A stretch of 64,000 bases of DNA from Pseudomonas putida (GCF_005080685.1 NZ_CP039371.1:3472001-3536000), one strand, 5' to 3'; shown: positions 9,049-19,337, numbered from the stretch's first letter. Notes: a model not told the origin generated them from the sequence alone. A program made the numbers and translations.

Positions 9049-11115
9049 ATGACCCAACCCGACCCGTCGTACGTCAAGTGGCTCGAAGACCGCTCCATGC
9101 TCAAGGCTTCCCAGGAACGCGCCCGCCTCTACGCCGGGCAGTCGCGCCTGTGGCTCAACCCCTACGCCGAAGCCCAACCCCGGCGAGCCACCGAAATCGC
9201 CTCGGTGTGGCTGACCGTCTACCCTGACGCCATCATCGCTCCCGAAGGCTGCTCGGTACTCGCGGCACTGGGCCACGAAGCCCTGTGGAAACGCCTCTCC
9301 GAGCTCGGTGTGCAAGGCATCCACACCGGCCCCATCAAGCAGTCCGGCGGCGTGCGTGGGCGCGACTACACACCCAGCATCGACGGCAACTTCGATCGCA
9401 TCGGCTTCGACATCGACCCGCTCTACGGCAGCGAGCAGGAGCTGGTGCACATGAGCCGCATGGCAGCCGCGCACAACGCCGTCACCATCGACGACCTGAT
9501 CCCCTCGCATACCGGCAAGGGCGCCGACTTCCGCCTGGCCGAACTGGCCCACGGCGCCTTCCCAGGGCTCTACCACATGGTCGAGGTCCGCGAGGAGGAC
9601 TGGCCATTGCTGCCCGAGGTGCCGCCAGGGCGTGACGCGGTCAACCTGTCGCCGGCACAGTGCGACGAACTCAAGCTGCGCCACTACATCGTCGGCCAAC
9701 TGCAACGGGTGATCTTCTTCGAGCCCGGGGTCAAGGAAACCGACTGGAGCGCCACCGCACCGATCACCGGGGTGGACGGCAAGACCCGGCGCTGGGTGTA
9801 CCTGCACTACTTCAAGGAGGGCCAACCTTCGCTCAACTGGCTCGATCCGACCTTCGCCGCCCAGCAGATGATCATCGGCGATGCCCTGCATGCGCTGGAC
9901 TGCCTGGGCGCACGCGGCCTGCGCCTGGACGCCAATGGTTTTCTCGGCGTCGAGGCCCGCGCCGAAGGCCCGGCCTGGTCCGAGAGCCATCCGCTGTCGA
10001 TCGTCGGCAACCAACTGATCGGCGGCATGATTCGCAAGGCCGGCGGTTTCAGTTTCCAGGAACTCAACCTGACCCTGGACGATATCGCGCAGATGTCCAA
10101 GGGCGGCGCCGACCTGTCCTACGACTTCATCACCCGGCCCGCCTACCAGCATGCCCTGCTCACCGGCGACACCGAGTTCCTGCGCCTGATGCTCAAGGAA
10201 ATGCACACCTTCGGTATCGACCCGGCATCGCTGATCCATGCCCTGCAGAACCATGACGAGCTGACCGTGGAGCTGGTGCATTTCTGGACCCTGCACGCCC
10301 ACGACATGTACATGTACAAGGGCCAGACCCTGCCGGGCAACATCCTGCGCGAACACATCCGCGAGGAGATCTACGAGCGCCTGTCGGGCGAGCATGCGCC
10401 CTACAACCTGCGCTTCGTCACCAATGGCATCTCCTGCACCACCGCCAGCCTGATCACCGCGGCGCTGGGCATCCGCGACCTGGAGCGTATCAGTGCGTCG
10501 GACATCGAGCGGGTGCAGAAGGTGCACCTGCTGCTGGTGATGTACAACGCCATGCAGCCGGGCGTGGTCGCGCTGTCCGGCTGGGACCTGGTCGGCGCGC
10601 TGCCATTGGCCGCCGAACAGGTTGCCGAACGCATGGGCGATGGCGATACCCGCTGGATCCACCGCGGCGGCTACGACCTGGCCGGGCTCGATGACCAGGC
10701 AGAGGCTTCGGTACGCGGCATGCCCCGTGCCCGCGCGCTGTATGGGAGCCTGGCCAGCCAGTTGGAACATGGCGACTCGTTCGCCTGCAAGGTGAAGAAA
10801 CTGCTGGCCGTGCGTCAGGCCTATGGCATCGCCACCAGCCGCCAGGTGCTGGTGCCCGAGGTTGCCAGCCCGGGGCTGCTGGTGATGGTGCATGAGTTAC
10901 CGGCGGGCCGCGGCATCCAGATCAGCGCGCTGAACTTCAGCCAGGAGGTGATTGCCGAGGAGCTGCAGTTGACCGGTTTCACCCCAGGCCCGGTGGTGGA
11001 CATGATCAACGAGACCCTCGAGGGCGACCTGACCGAGGATGGCCGCCTGATGATCAATCTGGACCCTTATGAGGCGCTGTGCCTGCGGATCGTCAGCAGC
11101 AGCGGACATGTCTGA
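9049..11115 (+). CDS. treS: GH13 family trehalose synthase (maltose alpha-D-glucosyltransferase type)
   Basis: 688 residues, the length I recall for Pseudomonas trehalose synthases, which interconvert maltose and trehalose. GH13 catalytic residues are visible: nucleophile Asp294 in [11 protein letters not shown], general acid Glu338 in FSFQELNLT, and Asp403 in QNHDELT. The (beta/alpha)8 barrel starts after an N-terminal extension with [15 protein letters not shown] and includes [13 protein letters not shown] small C-terminal beta domain follows. An AGAGGA ribosome-binding site precedes the ATG. It is a stand-alone gene without the maltokinase or branching enzyme fusion seen in glg clusters. 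The annotation as trehalose synthase rather than another GH13 transglycosylase rests on length and resemblance to the P. putida enzyme. Confidence 0.72.
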   Translation: MTQPDPSYVKWLEDRSMLKASQERARLYAGQSRLWLNPYAEAQPRRATEIASVWLTVYPDAIIAPEGCSVLAALGHEALWKRLSELGVQGIHTGPIKQSGGVRGRDYTPSIDGNFDRIGFDIDPLYGSEQELVHMSRMAAAHNAVTIDDLIPSHTGKGADFRLAELAHGAFPGLYHMVEVREEDWPLLPEVPPGRDAVNLSPAQCDELKLRHYIVGQLQRVIFFEPGVKETDWSATAPITGVDGKTRRWVYLHYFKEGQPSLNWLDPTFAAQQMIIGDALHALDCLGARGLRLDANGFLGVEARAEGPAWSESHPLSIVGNQLIGGMIRKAGGFSFQELNLTLDDIAQMSKGGADLSYDFITRPAYQHALLTGDTEFLRLMLKEMHTFGIDPASLIHALQNHDELTVELVHFWTLHAHDMYMYKGQTLPGNILREHIREEIYERLSGEHAPYNLRFVTNGISCTTASLITAALGIRDLERISASDIERVQKVHLLLVMYNAMQPGVVALSGWDLVGALPLAAEQVAERMGDGDTRWIHRGGYDLAGLDDQAEASVRGMPRARALYGSLASQLEHGDSFACKVKKLLAVRQAYGIATSRQVLVPEVASPGLLVMVHELPAGRGIQISALNFSQEVIAEELQLTGFTPGPVVDMINETLEGDLTEDGRLMINLDPYEALCLRIVSSSGHV

Positions 11116-11209
11116 TAGCGGCAATGGAATAAGACTCGGCCAGGATCAATGAAACCGTAATATCCACTGGCCATATTGGGCGGCCTTGTCCAACATCCTG
11201 GGTCGCCCA

Positions 11210-14194
11210 ATGCAATTCACGCCTCATCGCCTGGCCTTGTGCGTGGCGCTGGCCAGCGTCTCGCTCGCCCCCGCCGCCTTCGCCAGGGACTATCTGATCG
11301 ACAGCGCCACCACCGATACCCTTGAGCTGAAGAAGTCCGACACGCTGCAAGTCGCCGCCTCCGGTAGCATCGTCGCCAGTGACGATGATGGCGTGATCCT
11401 GCCCAAGCACACCAGTGGCGCCACGGTCAGTCTCGACAACGCCGGCATCATCGCCTCCAGCAATGGCCGTGGCATCGACAGCAAGGACGAGGGCGAAGAC
11501 CTCAGCCACTACGTGATCACCAACCAAGCCGGGGCGTTGATCCAGGGTACCAACGACGGCTTGCGCCTGCAGACCAACCCCAGCGCAGGTGGCAGCCTGA
11601 CCATCGTCAACGCCGGCACCATCGAGTCGACTGTCGAGGGCCAGGCCATCGACCTGGAAAGCCTGGACAACCCCGCCTTCACCACCACCCTGGTCAACCA
11701 GGCCACCGGGGTGATCCATGCCGTGGGCAACGATGCGATCAAGACCGGCTCCAACGCCACCATCACCAACTACGGGCTGATCCATACCGACACCGCGCCT
11801 CAGGATGCGGACGGTCTCGAGCAGAAGTGGGATGGCATCAAGATCGGCACCGCCACCGGCGTCACGGTGTACAACCACGGCACCATCAGCGCCGACCGCC
11901 ATGGCATCGACCTGAAGTCCGATGCGACACTCTACAACTATGCCGACGCCAGCGTTACCGGGCGCAACGGCTCGGGCTTCGGTTCCGATGGCAGTGGCAC
12001 GGTCTACAACTGGGGCACCATCACCGGGGCCATCGCCGACGGCAAGATCAACGGCGACGGCGATGGGGTCGACATCGACAACATCGGTTACGTGTACAAC
12101 GCCGGCACCATCCAGGGCCTGGGCGCCAAAGGCGCAGACAGCGGCGGCCGACCGAACGGCAGCGAAGGCATCGCCATGGGCGGCGGCACCGTGATCAACA
12201 CCGCCAGTGGCGTTATTCGCAGTGTCGACAATGGCATCCTGGTCGACGACGGCGCCGAGGGCTCGGGCGTAGGCGCGACCACCATCAGCAACGCCGGCCA
12301 AATCGCAGGCGAAAGCGGCTTCGGCGTCAAACTGATCGGCGAGTTCGACGATACCGTGATCAACAGCGGCAGCATCATCGGTGGCAACGGCCTGGCACTG
12401 AGCATGGGCGCGGGCAACGATACCCTGGTGGTCCAGACCGGCAGCGTGTTCGAGGGGTTGGTCGATGGCGGCGACGGCATCGACAGCGTGACCCTCGACG
12501 GCACCGGCAGTTTTGGCAACAGCGCCAATTTCCAGACCTTGCAGGTCAGCGGCGGCAACTGGACCCTCACCAGTGTCGACGACTTCAGCCAAGGTGGCGT
12601 CATCGACACAGGTGCCACCCTCATCAACCAAGGCAGCATCCTTGGGCGGATGCGCGTCGAGCAGGGCGCGACCTACGCAGGTGGAGGCTCGGTCGGCGGC
12701 TTGCAGGTCGACGGGACGATGCTCACCAACAGCGACCTGGGCGTGGCCCAGGTCCGCGGTGACCTGGACTTCGGCCAGGGCGCGACACTGATCTACGGCG
12801 TCAACGCCGACGGCAGCAGCGCACCGATCAGCGTTGCGGGTAACGCCAACCTCAACGGCGCCACCTTGCGCATCCAGCCGACTCCGGGCCAATACCCCTG
12901 GCAGAGCCAGTACACCGTGCTGACGGCCGCCGCAGTCAACGGCACCTTCGCCCAGGTCACCAGTGACTACGCCTTCCTTACCCCGACGCTAAGCTATGGC
13001 AGCACCTCGGTAGAGCTGGCCTACAACCGCAACGACGTGGCCTTCGCCGACTACGCACGCACCGGCAACGGCGCCGCTGCCGCCCGCAGCCTGGGCAGCC
13101 TCAGCCACGACAGTGCGCTCTACAATGCCGTGCTCGGCACCTCGGCAATCAGCGCCGGCAGCGCCATGGAGCAGCTTTCCGGCAGCCACACCGCCAACCT
13201 GGCGGCGGCAACCCTGGCTGGCACCGCCCAGGTCGGCAGCAGCATGCTCGCAGCCATGCAGGCCATGGGCAGTGGCGGCGGCCTGCTGGTAGGTATGAAC
13301 GATGGCGACGGCCCGGCCCTTGCTGCCACCGGGGTACCCCGCGAGGCGCGCAATCTCAACGACCCGAGCGCCCAGGGACGCGTCTGGGCGCAGGCACTGG
13401 GCAGCTATGGCAAGGTCGATGGCAGCCACGGCGCCAGCGCTCTCGAACAGCGTACCGGCGGCGCTGTGCTGGGCGTCGACTGGGCCTTGGCGAACGACTG
13501 GCACCTGGGCGTGCTCGGTGGCTACTCACGTACCCGCCTGGACAGCAACGGCCTGGATGGCAGCGTACGCAGCTGGCATGCCGGCGTGTATGCCCAGCAC
13601 CAGAGCGGCCCACTGGCCGTGCGCCTGGGTGCGGCCTACAGCAGCCATGACGGCGACACCAAGCGCGACGTGGCCTTCAGCGGCTTCAACGAGCGCCTCA
13701 AGGGCGCCTACGATGCCGACAGCCAACAGGCCTTCGTCGAGCTGGGGTATGCCATGGGCAGCGGTCGCTTGAGCGCAGAGCCATTCGCCAACCTCGGCTA
13801 CCAACGCTACCACCGCGACAGCTACCGCGAGCAAGGTGGCGACGCGGCATTGGCGGTAGATGCCGATACCCAGGACAACTTCAGCAGCACCTTCGGCATG
13901 CGCCTGGCCCACCTCGGGCAACTGGACAACGGCATGAGTCTCACACCGCGGGCGTCCCTGGGCTGGCGACATGTGTATGGCAGCGTCGATGCCCGCACGC
14001 GCCAGGCCTTCCTGGCCGGCGGCGACGCCTTCAGTGTCGAAGGCAGCGCGCTCGACCGCGACAGCCTGCTGGTCGAGGCCGGGCTGGACCTGGGGTTGAG
14101 TGCACGGCAGAGCGTCGGGCTCGGGTACAGCGGCGAGCTGGGGAGCAATAGCCGCAACCATGCCATTGTCGGGCAGTGGCAATTGAAGTTCTGA
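11210..14194 (+). CDS. Type V autotransporter with beta-helical passenger
   Basis: 994 residues from ATG 11210, which begins a clean signal peptide (MQFTPHRLALCVALASVSLA, cleavage expected after AFA). A TTG 24 bases upstream could add eight residues; neither start has a strong ribosome-binding site. Residues ~25-700 form a passenger built of short repeating strands with N-GTI-type turns (for example NAGTIESTVEGQAIDLE, NHGTISADRHGIDL, NWGTITGAIADGKI), the signature of a parallel beta-helix. Residues 723-994 are the autotransporter beta-barrel, beginning GRVWAQALGSYGK and ending in the terminal aromatic signal WQLKF. No protease or esterase active site was recognised in the passenger, so an adhesin or aggregation role is likely. 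The gene stands alone. Confidence 0.88.
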   Translation: MQFTPHRLALCVALASVSLAPAAFARDYLIDSATTDTLELKKSDTLQVAASGSIVASDDDGVILPKHTSGATVSLDNAGIIASSNGRGIDSKDEGEDLSHYVITNQAGALIQGTNDGLRLQTNPSAGGSLTIVNAGTIESTVEGQAIDLESLDNPAFTTTLVNQATGVIHAVGNDAIKTGSNATITNYGLIHTDTAPQDADGLEQKWDGIKIGTATGVTVYNHGTISADRHGIDLKSDATLYNYADASVTGRNGSGFGSDGSGTVYNWGTITGAIADGKINGDGDGVDIDNIGYVYNAGTIQGLGAKGADSGGRPNGSEGIAMGGGTVINTASGVIRSVDNGILVDDGAEGSGVGATTISNAGQIAGESGFGVKLIGEFDDTVINSGSIIGGNGLALSMGAGNDTLVVQTGSVFEGLVDGGDGIDSVTLDGTGSFGNSANFQTLQVSGGNWTLTSVDDFSQGGVIDTGATLINQGSILGRMRVEQGATYAGGGSVGGLQVDGTMLTNSDLGVAQVRGDLDFGQGATLIYGVNADGSSAPISVAGNANLNGATLRIQPTPGQYPWQSQYTVLTAAAVNGTFAQVTSDYAFLTPTLSYGSTSVELAYNRNDVAFADYARTGNGAAAARSLGSLSHDSALYNAVLGTSAISAGSAMEQLSGSHTANLAAATLAGTAQVGSSMLAAMQAMGSGGGLLVGMNDGDGPALAATGVPREARNLNDPSAQGRVWAQALGSYGKVDGSHGASALEQRTGGAVLGVDWALANDWHLGVLGGYSRTRLDSNGLDGSVRSWHAGVYAQHQSGPLAVRLGAAYSSHDGDTKRDVAFSGFNERLKGAYDADSQQAFVELGYAMGSGRLSAEPFANLGYQRYHRDSYREQGGDAALAVDADTQDNFSSTFGMRLAHLGQLDNGMSLTPRASLGWRHVYGSVDARTRQAFLAGGDAFSVEGSALDRDSLLVEAGLDLGLSARQSVGLGYSGELGSNSRNHAIVGQWQLKF

Positions 14195-14361
14195 GCCTTC
14201 GCGGGTTGTACCGGCCCCTTCGCGGCGGTTCGGCGCCCCGACAAGCCCGCACAGGTTCACCACAGGCTTAGGGCTTGAGGTGGGCCTGTGGCCGGTCTTG
14301 CTTTTACTGCGCTACGGGCATAGCGTGCTGGGGTTTCCAGTCCGCGCCCAGGAGCAACACC

Positions 14362-14991
14362 ATGTACACCGGCATCGTCCAGGCCGTCCGCCCCCTCCTC
14401 GATGTGACCCGCTACCCAGGCCACAACCAGTTCACCATCGACCTCACCCCCGAGCTGCTCGAGGAGCTGAAGATCGGCGCCAGCGTGAGTGTCGAGGGCA
14501 CCTGCCTGTCGGTCACCGAGATCGACGGCAGCCAGGTTCGTTTCGATGCCATGACCGCTACCCTGGAACGCACCAACCTGCGCTTTCTCAACGCAGGCGT
14601 GGGCGTCAACATCGAGCGCTCGGCGAAGATGAACGCCGAAGTCGGCGGGCACCTGATGGCTGGCCATATCGCTTGCACTGCCGAAGTCGTCGAGCTGTCG
14701 ATCAAGGACACCGGCGCGTTCATCACGTTCCGCATGCCCCCGGAATGGGCCAAGTACGTCTTCGCGCGGGGCTTTCTCGGCGTCAACGGCTGCAGCTTGA
14801 CCGTGGCCGATGTCGAGGACGGCGTGGTGACCATCAACCTGATCCCGGAAACCCTGCGCCAGACCACCTTCGCCCGCTACCAGGCCGGTGACCTCCTCAA
14901 CATCGAGGTGGACCACCAGACCATGGTCCTGGTGGATGTGGTCGAGCGCACCATCAAAGGCACCTTGGCCCGCGAAAACCTGCTGCGCTGA
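14362..14991 (+). CDS. ribE: Riboflavin synthase alpha-chain paralogue
   Basis: 209 residues, the normal size. Two homologous beta-barrel halves are visible, each with the family pattern: MYTGIVQAV and VSVEGTCLSVT in the N-half; GGHLMAGHIACTAEV and LGVNGCSLTVADVEDG in the C-half. The enzyme dismutates two 6,7-dimethyl-8-ribityllumazine molecules to riboflavin. Start at the ATG after AGGAGCAACACC. The gene lies outside any rib operon, followed 9 bases later by a DUF1275 membrane protein, so it is probably a second copy; no FMN riboswitch was found upstream. A lumazine/flavin-binding protein without synthase activity is an alternative. Confidence 0.85.
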   Translation: MYTGIVQAVRPLLDVTRYPGHNQFTIDLTPELLEELKIGASVSVEGTCLSVTEIDGSQVRFDAMTATLERTNLRFLNAGVGVNIERSAKMNAEVGGHLMAGHIACTAEVVELSIKDTGAFITFRMPPEWAKYVFARGFLGVNGCSLTVADVEDGVVTINLIPETLRQTTFARYQAGDLLNIEVDHQTMVLVDVVERTIKGTLARENLLR

Positions 14992-15000
14992 GGCCTGCCC

Positions 15001-15702
15001 ATGCTGCCCAACGCCCTTCCCGCCCGCAACGCCAGGCGTCTGCGCCTGCAGATCCTGCGCGGGCGCGTCGGCCTCGGGCTGGTCGCCGGCCTGTCGGTAC
15101 TTGCAGGCATGACCGACGCCATCGGCCTGTTGGCGCTGGGCGATTTCGTGTCGTTCATGAGCGGCAATACCACACGCCTGGCGGTGGCCATCAGCGAGGC
15201 GGACCTTGCCATGGTGCTGCGCCTGAGTGGCGCAGTGCTGGGTTTCGTCGCCGGCAATGCCTTGGGGGTGCTGCTGGCGCGAGGCTTCCGGCGCCGGGCC
15301 TGGCCGGTATTGCTGGTGGTGGCGGCGTTGCTCGCATTCGCTGCGGCTTGGCCCTTTGCGGCGAGTTTTCCGGCATTGCTGGCGGCAACCCTGGCCATGG
15401 GCATGATCAATGCCGTGGTCGAACAAGTGAACGGCCTGCCCATCGGCCTGACCTACGTCACCGGCGCGCTATCACGCTTCGGTCGCGGCCTGGGGCGCTG
15501 GTTGCTGGGTGAGCGGCGCAGCGGCTGGCGGGTGCAGTTGGTGCCGTGGGCCGGCATGTTGCTGGGCGCCGCCCTTGGTGCCTGGTTGCAGCATCACCTG
15601 GGCCTGCAGGCACTGGCCGGCAGTTGCGCCCTCGCCTGCCTGCTGGCCCTGGTGTCGCGCTTCATTCCACGTAACTGGCAGCGCGGCTACATGCCGCGCT
15701 GA
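15001..15702 (+). CDS. DUF1275 (YoaK-type) integral membrane protein
   Basis: 233 residues, six hydrophobic stretches. The N-terminal half has the family hallmark GMTDAIGLLALGDFVSFMSGNTTRLA, with the conserved D-x-x-x-x-L-x-x-G and F-x-S-x-M-x-G-N-T pattern, then a long hydrophobic helix series and NGLPIGLTYVTGALSRFG in the second half. The function of the family is unknown. The ATG is 9 bases after the riboflavin synthase stop, so the two genes are very likely co-transcribed, which hints at flavin-related transport but proves nothing. It ends 10 bases before the convergent proP stop. Confidence 0.82.
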   Translation: MLPNALPARNARRLRLQILRGRVGLGLVAGLSVLAGMTDAIGLLALGDFVSFMSGNTTRLAVAISEADLAMVLRLSGAVLGFVAGNALGVLLARGFRRRAWPVLLVVAALLAFAAAWPFAASFPALLAATLAMGMINAVVEQVNGLPIGLTYVTGALSRFGRGLGRWLLGERRSGWRVQLVPWAGMLLGAALGAWLQHHLGLQALAGSCALACLLALVSRFIPRNWQRGYMPR

Positions 15703-15712
15703 GCACGCGCCA

Positions 15713-17215
15713 TCACTCGATGCGCGGGTGCTGCTGCACCAGCAGCTTGCGCTTGGCCTCCAGCTCGGCAATCTGCTCGTCGATGTCCTCGATCTTCTGC
15801 TCGATGTTGTCGTGGTGCTCCTGCAACAGCTCACGCGCTTCCTCGATGTCCGACGCTGCCGGCGCCGCGCCCCGTAGCGGTTTGTTGGCGGTCTCCTTCA
15901 TGGTCAACCCGGTCACCAGGCCCACTGCGGCGATCACCATCAGGTAATAGGCCGGCATGTACAGATTGCCGGTGCTTTCCACCAGCCACGCGGTCAAGGT
16001 CGGGGTCAGGCCGGCAATCAGGATCGAGATGTTGAACGCACTGGCCAATGCGCTGTAGCGGATATGCGTGGGGAACATCGCCGGCAGTGTCGAGGCCATC
16101 ACGCCAATGAAGAAGTTCAGCAGCACAGCAATGAGCAAGAGCCCGGCGAAGATCAGCCCCAGCACCCCGCTGTTGACCAGCATGAACGCCGGAATGGCCA
16201 GGGCGAACAGGCCGACGCTACCGATGATAATGAAGGGACGGCGCCCGAACTTGTCGCTGAGCAGGCCGATCAGCGGTTGCACGAACAACATGCCGACCAT
16301 GATGGCGATGATGATCAACACACCGTGGTCTTCGCTGTAGTGCAGGTTGTGCGACAGGTAGCTGGGCATGTAGGTGAGCAGCATGTAGTAGGTGACGTTG
16401 GTGGCGATCACCACGCCGACGCAGGTCACAAGGCTGCGCCAGTGCTTGGTCGCCACCTCTTTGAACGACACCTTCGGCCCTGACGCCAGGCCTTCGCGAT
16501 CGCCCTGCTCGAGCTTGTCGACATGCTGCTGGAACGCCGGTGTCTCTTCCAGCGCATGGCGCAGGTAGAGGCCGATGATGCCCAGCGGCAAGGCCAGGAA
16601 GAACGGCAGGCGCCAGCCCCACTCGAGGAACTTTTCTTCGCCGAGGATCGTGGAAATCAGCACCACGACCCCTGCGCCCAGCACGAAGCCTGCGATCGAG
16701 CCGAAGTCCAGCCAACTGCCGAGGAAGCCACGCTTGCGGTCGGGGGCGTACTCGGCGACGAAGATCGAGGCGCCGGTGTACTCGCCGCCCACCGAGAACC
16801 CCTGGGCCATCTTCGCCAGCAGCAACAGGATCGGCGCCCAGATGCCGATGCTCGCGTATGACGGTATGAGGCCGATGGCGAAGGTGCTCAGCGACATGAT
16901 CACGATGGTCGCGGCCAGGACCTTCTGCCGGCCGAACTTGTCGCCCAAGGCGCCGAAGAACAACCCGCCCAGGGGCCGGATCAGGAACGGTACCGAGAAA
17001 GTCGCCAGGGCGGCGATCATCTGCACGCTGGGATCGGCATTGGGGAAGAACACCTTGCCCAGCGCGTAGGCAACGAAGCCATAGACACCGAAATCGAACC
17101 ATTCCATGGCATTGCCCAGCGCTGCGGCGGTGATCGCTTTGCGCATCTTGGCATCGTCGACGATGGTGATGTCCTTGAGGCCGATGGGCTTGACGCTTTT
17201 CTTGCGAGATTTCAT
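15713..17215 (-). CDS. proP: ProP-type osmoprotectant/proline:H+ symporter (MFS)
   Basis: 500 residues, twelve membrane segments of the metabolite:H+ symporter branch of the major facilitator superfamily, with GNAMEWFDFGVYGFVAYALG at the first helix and GGLFFGALGDKFGRQKVL in the loop 2/3 signature. After the last helix there is a charged C-terminal extension rich in Glu/Lys/Leu (residues ~455-500, ending KLLVQQHPRIE) that reads as an antiparallel coiled coil; in E. coli ProP this coil sets the osmolality at which the transporter activates. It should import proline, glycine betaine and ectoine under osmotic stress. A stand-alone gene; the 207 bases upstream hold its promoter but I could not pick the elements with confidence. 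Confidence 0.9.
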   Translation of the reverse strand: MKSRKKSVKPIGLKDITIVDDAKMRKAITAAALGNAMEWFDFGVYGFVAYALGKVFFPNADPSVQMIAALATFSVPFLIRPLGGLFFGALGDKFGRQKVLAATIVIMSLSTFAIGLIPSYASIGIWAPILLLLAKMAQGFSVGGEYTGASIFVAEYAPDRKRGFLGSWLDFGSIAGFVLGAGVVVLISTILGEEKFLEWGWRLPFFLALPLGIIGLYLRHALEETPAFQQHVDKLEQGDREGLASGPKVSFKEVATKHWRSLVTCVGVVIATNVTYYMLLTYMPSYLSHNLHYSEDHGVLIIIAIMVGMLFVQPLIGLLSDKFGRRPFIIIGSVGLFALAIPAFMLVNSGVLGLIFAGLLLIAVLLNFFIGVMASTLPAMFPTHIRYSALASAFNISILIAGLTPTLTAWLVESTGNLYMPAYYLMVIAAVGLVTGLTMKETANKPLRGAAPAASDIEEARELLQEHHDNIEQKIEDIDEQIAELEAKRKLLVQQHPRIE

Positions 17216-17422
17216 GCCTGTATCCCTTGTGCTTCACAGTTCCCCGGGCGCGATCATCTTGATGGCCCGGTGCTATGCATCAGATACGAGAGAGCGCTGA
17301 AAAATTCACTGCTGTCAGCATTTTGCCTAATGAGTCTTGACCGTTAATCCAGTTTCGTCCACGCCGGCCTCTCTTCTACAGGAACAGCGTCGACCGAGGG
17401 GCTTGCACGCACCTTCTCCTGC

Positions 17423-18256
17423 TCAACCGTCGGTGGACCGCGACAAGGCTTCCCAGGCATCGATTTCCTTGGCCAGCGTCGCCAGCTTTTCGCGGACCAG
17501 TGCCAGCGCATCGCTGCCCAACAGCAGGTGCGCCGCAGGCGTGTCGCTGTCGATCACCGCCAGCATCGCCCTCGCCGCCTTGACCGGGTCGCCGAGCTGC
17601 CTGCCGCTCTTTTCCTCGCGGGCTTGGCGGATCGGGTCGAACAACGCGTCATAGTCGGCAATCGACCGGGCCGTACGGCTCATCGAACGCCCCGCCCAAT
17701 CGGTACGAAACGAGCCGGGCGCCACGGCGGTAACGTGAATGCCGAACGGCTTCACCTCCTTGCCCAACACCTCGGAAATACCTTCCAGGGCGAACTTGCT
17801 ACCGCAGTAGTAGGCGATGCCTGGCAGGGTGATGAAGCCGCCCATCGAGGTAATGTTGAGGATATGACCGCGACGGCGCATACGCATGTAGGGCAACACA
17901 GCCTTGGTCATGGCGACCGCGCCGAACACATTGACGTCGAACTGTCGGCGCATTTCGCTCAGCGGCGACTCCTCCATGACGCCTTCATGGCCATAGCCTG
18001 CGTTATTGACCAACACATCGATCGACCCGACGGCGGCCTCGATGTCGGCCACCACTGCATCAATGGCAGCGAAATCGCTGACATCGAGGAGGCGGCCCAC
18101 GGCATTGGTCGCGTCGAGCGCCTCGAAATCCAGCCTGGCCTGCTCGCTGCGCACCGTGCCGACGACACGATGGCCCGCAGCGAGCGCTTCCTGGGCCAGC
18201 GCCCGGCCGAAGCCACTGCTTACGCCGGTGATGAAAAGTGTTTTGCTCGATGACAT
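17423..18256 (-). CDS. Short-chain dehydrogenase/reductase
   Basis: 277 residues. The classical SDR features are present in order: NAD(P)-binding TGVSSGFG at residues ~10-17, the NNAG motif (LVNNAGYGHEG), the catalytic Ser in ITSMGG, and Tyr/Lys in YYCGSK. The Arg in the RSEQARLDFEAL region after the second beta strand suggests NADP preference. Start chosen at MSSSKTLF; the frame is open further upstream but that segment is not SDR-like. The gene is divergent from an AraC regulator across a 109-bp gap, a common arrangement in which the regulator controls the oxidoreductase. Substrate unknown. Confidence 0.88.
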   Translation of the reverse strand: MSSSKTLFITGVSSGFGRALAQEALAAGHRVVGTVRSEQARLDFEALDATNAVGRLLDVSDFAAIDAVVADIEAAVGSIDVLVNNAGYGHEGVMEESPLSEMRRQFDVNVFGAVAMTKAVLPYMRMRRRGHILNITSMGGFITLPGIAYYCGSKFALEGISEVLGKEVKPFGIHVTAVAPGSFRTDWAGRSMSRTARSIADYDALFDPIRQAREEKSGRQLGDPVKAARAMLAVIDSDTPAAHLLLGSDALALVREKLATLAKEIDAWEALSRSTDG

Positions 18257-18365
18257 GGGACTGGCTCCACTGAACGTTGACGTGGATGCACAATAACCAG
18301 GCGTGCTAGTTTCGCTCAGGCAGGATACTGTCGTTTTCTTGCCTATTCCTATGAGGCCATGGCCA

Positions 18366-19322
18366 ATGCACGACACCACTGCCGCACTGCCACGGACCGA
18401 GCGACAGCGCTTGCTGGCCCTGTTGCGTGCCCAGGCACCTGCCGAGGGCTACAACCTGACCGCCCTGCCCGACGTGCGTATCCTGCGCTCGGACCGTGCC
18501 TTGGCCCGTACACCAGTCCTGTATGACCCAGGCATCGTGATCGTCTGCCAAGGGCGCAAGCGTGGTTTTTTCGGGGGCCAGGACTATCTGTATGATGAGC
18601 AACACTATCTGGCGGTCGCGGTTCCGGTGCCGTTCACCATGGAAACCGACGCCTCGGCGCAACAGCCGCTGCTGGCCCTGTACCTGCACCTGGACTTCAA
18701 GCTCGCCGCCGAATTGCTGGTGGAGATCGGCCAGCAACGCTCCGCGGCGCAAGAACATCCGCCCGAAAGCATGATGTCCAGCCCGATGGATGCGAGGATG
18801 CAGGCGAGCGTGCTGCGTCTGCTGGAAGCCCTCGACCAGCCGCTCGAAGCGGCCATCCTCGGCCCGGCACTGGTACGGGAGTTGTATTTTCGCGTGCTAA
18901 CCGGCCCACAGGGCAACGCGATGCGGGCAGCATTGGCGATGCAGGGTCAGTTCGGCAAGATCGGCAAGGCCCTGCGCTGCATTCATGCCCGCTATGCGCA
19001 AGCGGTCGACCTGGCGCAGCTGGCGCGCGAGGCCGGCATGAGCGTGCCGACGTTCCACAGCCACTTCAAGGCCATTACCCGCACCTCGCCGATGCAGTAC
19101 CTGAAGTCGACGCGCTTGCACCAGGCGCGCCTGCTGATGGTCCGTCAGGGGATGACGGCCGAAACCGCCTGCTACGCCGTGGGCTATACCAGCGCCTCGC
19201 AGTTCAGCAGAGAATTCAAACGGCTGTTCGGCCTTACGCCTGCGGCCGAGGCCAAGCGCATGCGAGAACACTTCGCCCTGCCCCCGGCGTTCGCCGGGGC
19301 GCAGTACGTCTCCTCGCACTGA
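18366..19322 (+). CDS. AraC-family transcriptional regulator
   Basis: 318 residues. The N-terminal ~190 residues match the AraC_N cupin-like effector domain (PGIVIVCQGRKRGFFGGQDYLYDEQHYLAV then VPFTMETDAS). The C-terminal ~100 residues hold two helix-turn-helix motifs: VDLAQLAREAGMSVPTFHSHFK and TAETACYAVGYTSASQFSREF followed by the conserved FKRLFGLTP. Start at ATG 18366 preceded by GAGG; an in-frame ATG 15 bases upstream is a weaker alternative. By position it most likely controls the divergent SDR gene and itself. Confidence 0.88.
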   Translation: MHDTTAALPRTERQRLLALLRAQAPAEGYNLTALPDVRILRSDRALARTPVLYDPGIVIVCQGRKRGFFGGQDYLYDEQHYLAVAVPVPFTMETDASAQQPLLALYLHLDFKLAAELLVEIGQQRSAAQEHPPESMMSSPMDARMQASVLRLLEALDQPLEAAILGPALVRELYFRVLTGPQGNAMRAALAMQGQFGKIGKALRCIHARYAQAVDLAQLAREAGMSVPTFHSHFKAITRTSPMQYLKSTRLHQARLLMVRQGMTAETACYAVGYTSASQFSREFKRLFGLTPAAEAKRMREHFALPPAFAGAQYVSSH

Positions 19323-19337
19323 TGGACGTTGGCCGAG

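Noticed and set aside
9010..10893. Long open frame on the minus strand opposite treS
   Set aside because: Its translation is low in diversity and rich in His/Gln/Val as expected for an antisense shadow of GC-rich codons; the plus strand carries clear GH13 motifs.
11093..12892. 599-codon open frame on the minus strand opposite the autotransporter passenger
   Set aside because: Repeats mirror the passenger repeats; no start signal and no recognisable domain.
14195..14361. Possible FMN riboswitch before the riboflavin synthase paralogue
   Set aside because: Conserved RFN blocks were looked for and not found; the region holds only GC-rich, REP-like sequence with an imperfect GCGGGTTGT / ACAAGCCCGC repeat.
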